The notes below the pieces were generated by a model that was given only the letters and a program-made list of their open reading frames with translations, did not search any database and had not been told where the DNA came from. 21,962 nucleotides of DNA from NCBI GenBank assembly GCA_003452735.1, contig DMNL01000117.1, positions 1-21,962 of the forward strand, given 5' to 3'. A program made the translations under genes and the position numbers. Shown piece by piece: positions 15,759-21,962 of this stretch (the first letter of the stretch is position 1; every line of letters begins with the position of its first letter). Source of the stretch: Spirochaetaceae bacterium (GTDB taxonomy: Bacteria; Spirochaetota; Spirochaetia; Treponematales; Rectinemataceae).

Positions 15759-18301
15759 GTGCTTCTGCAATTCATGAACCTCAAATTATCACAGAAGCTG
15801 TAGCTGCCGATATGGCCAATCCGCTTTTCGAGGATGCTCAATATAGGATTCTAATCGTAAGACTCTCTCCCTTTCGGGATGTCGAAAGCTCATATACCCA
15901 TCTGGTGCTATTCGATGAAACAAGGCGCGCTCTTCCCGCCGCCTATATCGATTTTGCATTTATGCCAAATTTGCCCCATAAAAAAGCCCTTTCTATGGAA
16001 AACAGACCTTGGTTTTTAGGGCGCGCATCCAATAGAAGTGCTTTAGAATTCAATATGCTTCTAATTTCTTGTGCATTTTCCCTCGAACTATTGAACATCC
16101 CTTGGCTTCTCACTCAATCTGGAATCCCTTTTTCAAGACAAGAAAGGATGGAAAACGATAGTCTGCCTTTTCTTCTTCTTGGAGGATCGAGCGCAGTCTG
16201 TTCTGGTTCGCTCGTAAAAATAGCCGATAATAGGGTAATCGATAGCCTTGTCGATGCTATGTTTTTTGGCGAAGGAGAGGGCAGAATATCGGAGATTGTC
16301 CGCATTGCAGCCGAAGATTCAAGATCAGGCTTATCAAAATCGTCGATCATCGCCCATATAGCTTCAGAAATCGAAGGGTTCTGGCCCTGCGATTCGAGTT
16401 TTGCCTGTAAACGAGCGCTTTCTACCCAACGTCCAGCAGTTCTTACCTCGCCTATTATGCTAAATAGTGAGAATGCAGATAGCATCAAGCTGGCAATTAC
16501 TGCTGGATGCATAGGCCATTGCACCTTTTGTCTCGAAGGCTGGGATAGAAGACCTTTTATCGAAAAGCCTGTCGACCATTTATCCAAATCTGCAATTATG
16601 CTCAAAAGAGCAAGTGGCGCCTCAGATGTAGAGCTTTTCAGCTACAACTTCAACATGCATAAAAACATAATTCAGCTGATCCAGATTTTTGGCAAGTATT
16701 TTATGCATGTCTCAATGATGAGCCAACGCCTCGATATACTATATAAAAAACCTGAAATTCTTGCCGCGGAACTAGCTGCTGGGAAGCGCTCTTTTACTCT
16801 TGGCATAGAAGGAATCTCTGAGAGAATTCGCAACTACTACCAAAAGGGAATATCGGAAGAACAAATTTGGACTTCTATAACAAGAATTCTCGAAAATAGA
16901 GCAAGAGAGATCAAGCTTTTTTTCATTATTTCAGGATTCGAGGAAGGAAGTGACTTAGAAGAATTCGCGCATTTTTGCGATAGACTAGCCCACCACAAAA
17001 TCGAAACGCACTCGGTTACAAGAGTAATCGTTTCAGCTGGCTATCTTGTTAGGTTACCCTTTACACCTCTACAATTTGCCCCATTGCAAGGAAACAGGGC
17101 TCTTATGGAGAGCATTGCATCTGCCCTTTGTAAAAGTTGTAAGCAAGCAAATCTAGAATTTCGACTAGCGTCCTCTTTCGAGGATTATTGGATGGATCAG
17201 CTTCTTTCACTTGGGGGTTCGATAGCGCATGACTGGCTCCAAACTTGTCCTAAGAATGGGTTTTTCTATGATCTTCATGTTCCTAGTCGAGCATTAGAGA
17301 GCCTTTGTGCTTACTTTGAGAAACAGCCTATCTTTAACCAACTATTGGAAGAAAAACCTAAAACATATCGCCCTGACTTTTATTTTATCGAAAGCGATAG
17401 ACACTGGCAAATGCTTGCGGCGCTTTATGATCAATCGCTCAATTATTTGCATAATCGAGATTCTCGGAATTCATATATAGAGAATCATTCTGGTTCGTCG
17501 ATCTCTATAGAAGCAAAAAAAACCATAGACATTATCAAGGCCCAACAAAAAGCTAAAGCCCATTTCCCTTCAATTTTAATAAAAATAAGCGAGAACAATG
17601 CCTTAGCTTTTTCGACTCCTGCTTATGAACGAACCTGGCTTCTGAGAACTTTATCAGCTTTGGTCCCTAATTCGGAACTGGGTTTCTTTTATTGTAACCT
17701 TCAGTTGCCAAATTTGGATTGGGAAAGTTCTATGCCAATAAGTTCTCCATCCTTGGTCTATAGATCTAGGCTTGGTATATCAGGGGTAAAATACTTTGCT
17801 ATCTATGGTCCAGATATAACTAATATGAAAAAAGTCATAAGTCTTACCGCAACGGCTCTAAAGAATGTCAGAGGTATTGAATCAATTTCGAATTCAAGCG
17901 CCTATTCTGGATCGACTCTTTTTTTGGAAGATATAGAATTGATTCAGGAGCTCCCGACAGCAAAAGTTTGTAGACTTTCGGCTTGTATTCCTGCAGATAA
18001 AAGCAGATTGATCAATGAGGCTCTTGAGGAATGGCTTTCTGAGATGGGTCTACATTTTACATTGAAAAAAGATGAAGATAGTATAATATATTATACATCA
18101 TCAATTAATAAGACTAATAAAGCTCTAAAATATATAAAATATAAGACAATATCTACCAATATTTGCCTTTCTTTATGTATAGGCAAGAAGGCTAATCTAC
18201 GACTGCTAGCAGATATTCTCTATAAAAAATGCACCATCGAAAAAACAATATTTCGAATCGAAGGCTGGGATTTGAATGCCCTCGATTTAGATGATCATTG
18301 A
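15755..18301 (+). CDS. Uncharacterised radical SAM protein with B12-binding-like N-terminal domain
   Basis: An 848-residue protein I cannot assign to a reaction. The radical SAM motif CxxxCxxC is C252, C256 and C259 (AGCIGHCTFCLEGW), which would hold a 4Fe-4S cluster. The N-terminal 240 residues, with LLLGGSSAVCSGSLV and DAMFFGEGEGRISEI, resemble the cobalamin-binding-like domain of the TIGR03960 radical SAM family, but I see no DxHxxG cobalamin-ligand motif. The SAM barrel runs to about residue 470, including FTLGIEGISERIRNYY. The last 250 residues or so are unassigned; I see no clear match to the DUF2344 partner of that family. Base composition becomes A/T-rich at the 3' end (about 18060-18260). 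A weak AAGAG precedes the ATG. Overlap with the DEAD-box gene hints at an RNA- or ribosome-related role, which is speculation. Confidence 0.85.
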   Translation: MSASAIHEPQIITEAVAADMANPLFEDAQYRILIVRLSPFRDVESSYTHLVLFDETRRALPAAYIDFAFMPNLPHKKALSMENRPWFLGRASNRSALEFNMLLISCAFSLELLNIPWLLTQSGIPFSRQERMENDSLPFLLLGGSSAVCSGSLVKIADNRVIDSLVDAMFFGEGEGRISEIVRIAAEDSRSGLSKSSIIAHIASEIEGFWPCDSSFACKRALSTQRPAVLTSPIMLNSENADSIKLAITAGCIGHCTFCLEGWDRRPFIEKPVDHLSKSAIMLKRASGASDVELFSYNFNMHKNIIQLIQIFGKYFMHVSMMSQRLDILYKKPEILAAELAAGKRSFTLGIEGISERIRNYYQKGISEEQIWTSITRILENRAREIKLFFIISGFEEGSDLEEFAHFCDRLAHHKIETHSVTRVIVSAGYLVRLPFTPLQFAPLQGNRALMESIASALCKSCKQANLEFRLASSFEDYWMDQLLSLGGSIAHDWLQTCPKNGFFYDLHVPSRALESLCAYFEKQPIFNQLLEEKPKTYRPDFYFIESDRHWQMLAALYDQSLNYLHNRDSRNSYIENHSGSSISIEAKKTIDIIKAQQKAKAHFPSILIKISENNALAFSTPAYERTWLLRTLSALVPNSELGFFYCNLQLPNLDWESSMPISSPSLVYRSRLGISGVKYFAIYGPDITNMKKVISLTATALKNVRGIESISNSSAYSGSTLFLEDIELIQELPTAKVCRLSACIPADKSRLINEALEEWLSEMGLHFTLKKDEDSIIYYTSSINKTNKALKYIKYKTISTNICLSLCIGKKANLRLLADILYKKCTIEKTIFRIEGWDLNALDLDDH

Positions 18302-18307
18302 GACTCT

Positions 18308-18346
18308 AAAGCCTTTTAAATCTTAGCAAATCTTAACTGCGGCTTT
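18308..18346. terminator. Weak possible bidirectional terminator between radical SAM gene and queD
   Basis: AAAGCC (18308-18313) pairs with GGCTTT (18341-18346) around a long loop that holds a direct repeat AAATCTTA. The gap of 108 bp separates two converging genes, so termination is expected here. The stem is short and the loop long, so the call is weak. Confidence 0.25.
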
Positions 18347-18409
18347 TGAAAAGACAAAACCTATTGAACTTATAGAATATAGGTCTGGTGTCAATTATTA
18401 AGCATTAGG

Positions 18410-18778
18410 TCATTCGTCTGGGACAAAACGCGCCATGGTGCTGCTTGTTTCGAAAATGTCTACCGCTGAGATTGGCAAGCAAGGAAAGCCATTGTGTAAT
18501 CGAGTATAGATAAGAGCAGCAATTCTCTCTGCACTTGGATCATTTTCCAATTCTGCTATCTGATTCAAATCTTGATGATCGAATTCCTTATCAAGCAATT
18601 CTCTTAATGCGGACTTGAGTATGCCAAAATCAATTAGCATTCCACCCTCTCCAAGATCTTTACCTGAAGCCCAAACTCTTACTTTATAGTTATGTCCATG
18701 AAAACGCTCACACTTTCCGTTATAGTGAACAAGCCTGTGAGCTGCTGAAAACTCGGCTTCCACCCTAATATGATACAT
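18410..18778 (-). CDS. queD: 6-carboxy-tetrahydropterin synthase / PTPS-like (QueD family)
   Basis: Converts dihydroneopterin triphosphate to 6-carboxy-tetrahydropterin in queuosine (7-deazaguanine) synthesis. The 122-residue length is typical. Zinc ligands are His14 (FSAAHRL), His28 and His30 (FHGHNY). The catalytic Cys23 (KCERF), Asp67-His68 (FDHQDLN) and substrate-binding Glu110 (FETSST) are all present, as is GGMLIDFGILK. ATG 18778 is chosen because AGGAAGG lies just upstream and homologues begin at this point; the longer frame from 18826 adds unlikely residues. No queC, queE or queF is adjacent and no preQ1 riboswitch was recognised in the leader. A eukaryote-type PTPS activity cannot be excluded from sequence alone. 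Confidence 0.92.
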   Translation of the reverse strand: MYHIRVEAEFSAAHRLVHYNGKCERFHGHNYKVRVWASGKDLGEGGMLIDFGILKSALRELLDKEFDHQDLNQIAELENDPSAERIAALIYTRLHNGFPCLPISAVDIFETSSTMARFVPDE

Positions 18779-18909
18779 TTTCCCTTCCTTTGTTGAGCTC
18801 AAAATAATCCTATTTGTGATGCTCAAATTGCGATATCTATATTATTATATATGATTCTTTGGAAAACATCTTGTCTTTGACCCCTAATCAATGTTTACCC
18901 CAGAGTTCA

Positions 18910-18939
18910 TTGCAGCTCTCTGCAGTCCTATGATAGAAT
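18910..18939 (+). promoter_or_regulatory. Predicted promoter of murE-ddl with very short leader
   Basis: TTGCAG (18910-18915) and TAGAAT (18934-18939) are 18 nt apart; TTCATT with TATGAT (18929-18934) and a 17-nt spacer is an alternative. Either would give a leader of under about 10 nt without a Shine-Dalgarno sequence. TGCAG-ctct-CTGCA (18911-18924) forms a small inverted repeat within the spacer. Confidence 0.4.
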
Positions 18940-18949
18940 TCAAAACAAT

Positions 18950-20644
18950 ATGCAGAAACAGCTATCAGACCTAATCAAAGGACTCGATATCAGCTCAATA
19001 GAAGGAGATGTTCATCATTTGATATCGGATCTTTCCTATGATTCAAGAGAATGTAAAGCTGGATCCCTGTTTTTTGCACTTCCTGGCCTTCATACAGATG
19101 GCAAGGAATATATCATCCAAGCTATACAAAATGGTTCGGTTGCAGTTGTCTATGAAGGCATGCTAGAGAAGCGCTTAAGGGAATTTCTGCTGAAAGAACC
19201 ATTGACTAAAGCCATAAATCCCGCACTGATTCAAGTCATAGATTGCCGATGGACAATGTCTGCAATATCTGCTCGTTTCTTTGAAAATCCCTCTGATTCC
19301 CTATGCGTTATTGGCGTAACAGGCACAGAGGGTAAAAGCACAACGGTATCTCTTATTTACCAACTTCTAAATGCAACAGGTTTCAAAGCAGGATTCTTTT
19401 CAACTGTAATGTCCGATATTGGAGAGGGAGAAAAACCAAATCCTCAACATCAGACAACTCCCGAAGCAACCACTGTACAGCAGATGTTGGCAGAAATGCG
19501 CGACCATGGCCTAGGCTTTGCAGTGGTAGAAGCCTCAAGCCATGGCCTCTCTCCACGAACTGCAAGGCTTGCCCATGTGCATTTCGATATCGGGCTTGTT
19601 ACCAATGTAACTCATGAACATCTAGAATTCCATGGCTCATGGGAGCAATATCGCAGCGATAAGGCAAACCTATTTAGGCGCCTCGGTGAGGCTGGAGTAA
19701 AGAATCTCGATAGGGTCGATCTTAGGGCAAAAGAGCATAAAAAAATCAGAATACTCTCTCCTGTTGGAATAATCTGCGCCGATGATCCAAATGCATCATA
19801 CTTTGCTCATGAATCTGCTGCTAATTGTTTGACATATTCGAGCAAAGGTGCTCCAGCATATCTCTCAGCACATAATATAATAGGAGATCCCAATGGCGCC
19901 TCCTTCGACATAGAAGGGCCTCTAGAAATGGCTATAGATAATGGCCTTCAACCGAAACATATAACAGGTTCTCAAGCGCTTAAAGCTGCACCGCTACTGA
20001 CATTACAAGCCCGAATCAACCTTCCAGGCAACTTTAATGTTCAAAATGCGCTTGGGGCAATTCTCGCTGCCTCCACCGCAACAGGTTTGCATTGGCGCAA
20101 TTTTGTTCCTTTTCTTCCGTATCTCAAACCAATAAAGGGTAGAATGCAGCGAATTCTTGAAGGGCAAACTTTCGAAGTTATAATCGACTATGCTCATACG
20201 CCATCCTCATTTAAAGAAATACTCCCCACTCTTCGAAGAGAAAGGAAAGGTAGAATCATCTGCGTTTTTGGATCGGCTGGTGAAAGAGATAGAGAAAAGA
20301 GACCACGGCAAGGTCGCATTGCTGCGGATTATTGTGACATCTTAATTCTCACGGACGAAGATCCCAGGGGCGAAGAGCCAATGGCTATACTCGAGGAGAT
20401 TGCTTCGGGTTGTCCTGAGCTATCAAAAGAAGATCGCTTATATCTCATACCGGATCGACCGGCGGCAATTCGGAAGGCATTTAGCCTTGCTAAGCCTGGA
20501 GATCTTGTTTTGCTTCTAGGCAAAGGCCATGAGAATTCTATTATTTATTCCGACAGAACTATCCCCTATGATGAAGAAACCCAAGCGCGTTCGATTCTAG
20601 CTGACATGGGATTGGGATTAAGAGCGAAAGGAAATAAAACATGA
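18950..20644 (+). CDS. murE: UDP-N-acetylmuramoyl-L-alanyl-D-glutamate amino acid ligase MurE
   Basis: Cytoplasmic Mur ligase adding the third amino acid to the peptidoglycan stem peptide with ATP. The UDP-binding N-terminal domain has LSYDSRECKAGSLFFALPG (29-47). The central domain has VTGTEGKSTT (123-132), TTPEATTVQQML, EASSHGLS and THEHLEFHG. The C-terminal domain has VIIDYAHTPSSF, FGSAGERDREKR and TDEDPRGEEP (468-477). The DNPR-like specificity motif is EDPR (470-473). At 564 residues it is longer than the usual 490-510, with extra material around residues 255-345. Spirochaetes commonly use L-ornithine at this position, but the motif does not settle the substrate. No Shine-Dalgarno sequence precedes the ATG. 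It overlaps ddl by ATGA. Confidence 0.94.
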   Translation: MQKQLSDLIKGLDISSIEGDVHHLISDLSYDSRECKAGSLFFALPGLHTDGKEYIIQAIQNGSVAVVYEGMLEKRLREFLLKEPLTKAINPALIQVIDCRWTMSAISARFFENPSDSLCVIGVTGTEGKSTTVSLIYQLLNATGFKAGFFSTVMSDIGEGEKPNPQHQTTPEATTVQQMLAEMRDHGLGFAVVEASSHGLSPRTARLAHVHFDIGLVTNVTHEHLEFHGSWEQYRSDKANLFRRLGEAGVKNLDRVDLRAKEHKKIRILSPVGIICADDPNASYFAHESAANCLTYSSKGAPAYLSAHNIIGDPNGASFDIEGPLEMAIDNGLQPKHITGSQALKAAPLLTLQARINLPGNFNVQNALGAILAASTATGLHWRNFVPFLPYLKPIKGRMQRILEGQTFEVIIDYAHTPSSFKEILPTLRRERKGRIICVFGSAGERDREKRPRQGRIAADYCDILILTDEDPRGEEPMAILEEIASGCPELSKEDRLYLIPDRPAAIRKAFSLAKPGDLVLLLGKGHENSIIYSDRTIPYDEETQARSILADMGLGLRAKGNKT

Positions 20645-21756
20645 AGAACATAGCAGTGCTATATGGTGGAAGATCTGGTGAGCATGAAGTGTCGCTTATC
20701 TCAGCGAGCAGCATTTTAGCCTACCTCGACAAAGAGAAGTATTCGATTGTGCCAATTGGAATAACCAAAAGAGGAGAATGGTTCCTCCAGTATCCTCCAG
20801 AGTGGGCTTATTTACCGCCTGAAAAAGGGCAAATGCGCTCTCTTCCTCCTGTCGAAAAAACTGAACGCGTCTTAGCTGTCCCTGGTGAAGGACTCTGTCT
20901 AGAAACCAAGAAAGGAGTGCAAAAACTCGATATTGATGTTGTATTTCCTGTGCTACATGGAACTTTTGGCGAAGACGGTACGATCCAGGGTTTACTAGAA
21001 ACAGTCGATCTTCCTTATGTTGGCGCGGATGTCTTGGGGTCGGCGGTCTCCATGGACAAGGAAGTATCTAAGCGCTTATGGCTGTCGGCAGGTCTGCCAG
21101 TTGTCGATTATATATCAGTAAGAAAAGAAGATGTCTCAGATGAAAACCTAAAGATACTTGCACGAAGAGTGGAAACTAGATTTGGCTGGCCATGCTTTGT
21201 AAAGCCCTCATGCTCAGGTTCCTCGGTCGGAACCTCTAAAGTCAATAATTCTGAGGAGCTAAAAAACGCAATACTCTTTGCTCTTCGCTGGTCTGAGCAT
21301 GCATTGATAGAGGCATTCATCAATGCTCGAGAAATTGAATGTGCAGTGCTTGGTAATGAGCGACCTGTTGTTTTTGCTCCAGGAGAGATAATTCCATCTC
21401 ACGAATTCTATGACTATGAAGCAAAGTATAAGGATCCACAGGGCGCTACCCTTTTAATACCAGCCTCGCTATCGGAAGAGACAAAGAATCGAATAATGAG
21501 CCTCGCGCTTTCTGCATATAAATATGCATCGATAAAAGGTATGGCTCGAGTTGACTTCTTTGTCGAGAAGATAACTGGCGAGGTGTTTATAAATGAGATC
21601 AACACTATTCCTGGTTTTACTGCCATTTCGATGTACCCTCGAATGTGCATAAATGGAGGAGTCTCCTATATTGAACTGCTAGATAAGCTCATAGAGCTTG
21701 CATTAGAACAATATGCACTAAAGCGCGAACTCGAATATGACTTCTCAAAATCATAG
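20641..21756 (+). CDS. ddl: D-alanine-D-alanine ligase
   Basis: Makes the D-Ala-D-Ala dipeptide for peptidoglycan with ATP. Length is 371 residues. The N-terminal domain has LYGGRSGEHEVSLISA (7-22). HGTFGEDGTIQGLLE and the following YVGADVLGSAVSMDK are the conserved ligase segments; the ATP-grasp domain has PCFVKPSCSGSSVGTSKV and IEAFINAREIECAVLG. The active-site loop YDYEAKYKDP keeps the Tyr-Lys arrangement of D-Ala-D-Ala ligases and not the VanA/B-type sequence, so no glycopeptide-resistance role is suggested. FFVEKITGEVFINEINTIPGFT is the C-terminal metal-binding region. AAAGGA lies about 9 nt upstream inside murE and the starts overlap, giving a cell-wall precursor operon. Confidence 0.96.
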   Translation: MKNIAVLYGGRSGEHEVSLISASSILAYLDKEKYSIVPIGITKRGEWFLQYPPEWAYLPPEKGQMRSLPPVEKTERVLAVPGEGLCLETKKGVQKLDIDVVFPVLHGTFGEDGTIQGLLETVDLPYVGADVLGSAVSMDKEVSKRLWLSAGLPVVDYISVRKEDVSDENLKILARRVETRFGWPCFVKPSCSGSSVGTSKVNNSEELKNAILFALRWSEHALIEAFINAREIECAVLGNERPVVFAPGEIIPSHEFYDYEAKYKDPQGATLLIPASLSEETKNRIMSLALSAYKYASIKGMARVDFFVEKITGEVFINEINTIPGFTAISMYPRMCINGGVSYIELLDKLIELALEQYALKRELEYDFSKS

Positions 21757-21844
21757 AATAACTGAGCCTCTTTCAAAAGTCTAAAAATATTCTGGCATGA
21801 ATTGTAAGAATAAAAAATAGGGACAGGATTTTGCAGGATAAGAC
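21757..21844. other. Intergenic stretch after ddl with no recognised content
   Basis: About 88 bp, A/T-rich. I see no intrinsic terminator, tRNA or clear promoter. A Shine-Dalgarno-like AGGA (21835-21838) sits near its end, before the short frame at 21845. Confidence 0.4.
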
Positions 21845-21962
21845 ATGGAGCAAGGATTAACAAGTACAAAAAAGTAAGAAAAAGAGCTTTAAGTGAGCTT
21901 TTTACGAGGTACGAGCTTATAGCTCTCTCTTCGATGGGTAATGAGAGCTTCTATGGTTTATG
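21845..21962 (+). CDS. Possible 5' end of the next gene, split by an A_AAA_AAG frameshift site
   Basis: ATG 21845, with AGGA 6 nt upstream, opens a ten-codon frame MEQGLTSTKK that ends at TAA 21875. The heptamer AAAAAAG (21868-21874) lies directly before the stop in the phase A_AAA_AAG, the classic bacterial -1 slippery sequence. The -1 frame (codons from 21874) is open to the window edge and begins VRKRALSELFTRYELIALSS, which reads like coding sequence with codons like those of the neighbours. A weak stem (21881-21888 with 21896-21903, one G-U pair) starts 6 nt after the heptamer. The alternative is a one-base assembly error or a start at ATG 21934. I do not recognise the product. Confidence 0.3.

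Noticed and set aside
18779..18900. preQ1 riboswitch upstream of queD
   Set aside because: No preQ1-I-like C-rich/A-rich pseudoknot pattern could be recognised in the leader.

Overview
This is a housekeeping segment of a bacterial chromosome with moderate GC content, probably from a spirochaete of the Treponema / Spirochaetales kind. That assignment is inference. It rests on the overall look of the proteins and on the order rpsF–ssb–rpsR–membrane protein–rplI–dnaB; a related order also occurs in Bacillus, so gene order alone does not prove it. I saw no phage, insertion sequence, CRISPR array, rRNA or tRNA.

Layout from left to right. (1) Positions 1-1308 (+) hold the 3' part of the intramembrane protease gene rseP. 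It converges on a minus-strand replication/translation operon at 1403-5508, transcribed rpsF, ssb, rpsR, a DUF2232/YybS-like membrane protein, rplI, dnaB. A good promoter and a leader with two perfect hairpins precede rpsF. (2) hisS and trmB (+, 5786-7850) overlap and diverge from rpsF. (3) A DEAH-box RNA helicase (-, 7855-10542) ends 4 bp from trmB. (4) xseA and xseB (+, 10624-12146) encode both exonuclease VII subunits. (5) A mutT-type Nudix gene and a fused nnrE-nnrD repair gene form a minus-strand pair (12166-14322); the mutT 3' end carries a recent 25-bp tandem duplication that changed its reading frame. (6) A DEAD-box helicase and an unassigned radical SAM protein (+, 14436-18301) overlap by ATGA. 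(7) queD (-, 18410-18778). (8) murE and ddl (+, 18950-21756), again with an ATGA overlap. (9) A 206-bp tail with what may be the start of the next gene, split by a canonical A_AAA_AAG slippery site.

Functional themes are translation and tRNA maturation (S6, S18, L9, HisRS, TrmB, QueD), replication and repair (DnaB, SSB, ExoVII), metabolite and nucleotide repair (MutT-like, NnrE-NnrD), RNA remodelling (DEAH and DEAD helicases) and cell-wall precursor synthesis (MurE, Ddl). Three promoter-proximal plus-strand genes (xseA, the DEAD-box gene, murE) have a -10-like box 6-10 nt before the start codon and no Shine-Dalgarno sequence, which suggests leaderless transcripts. Genes inside operons and the minus-strand leaders mostly do have Shine-Dalgarno sequences.

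Nothing here looks like a whole new system. The least explained pieces are the radical SAM protein, the C-terminal part of the DEAH helicase, the possible frameshifted gene at the right edge, the ribosomal operon leader and the leaderless-promoter pattern.
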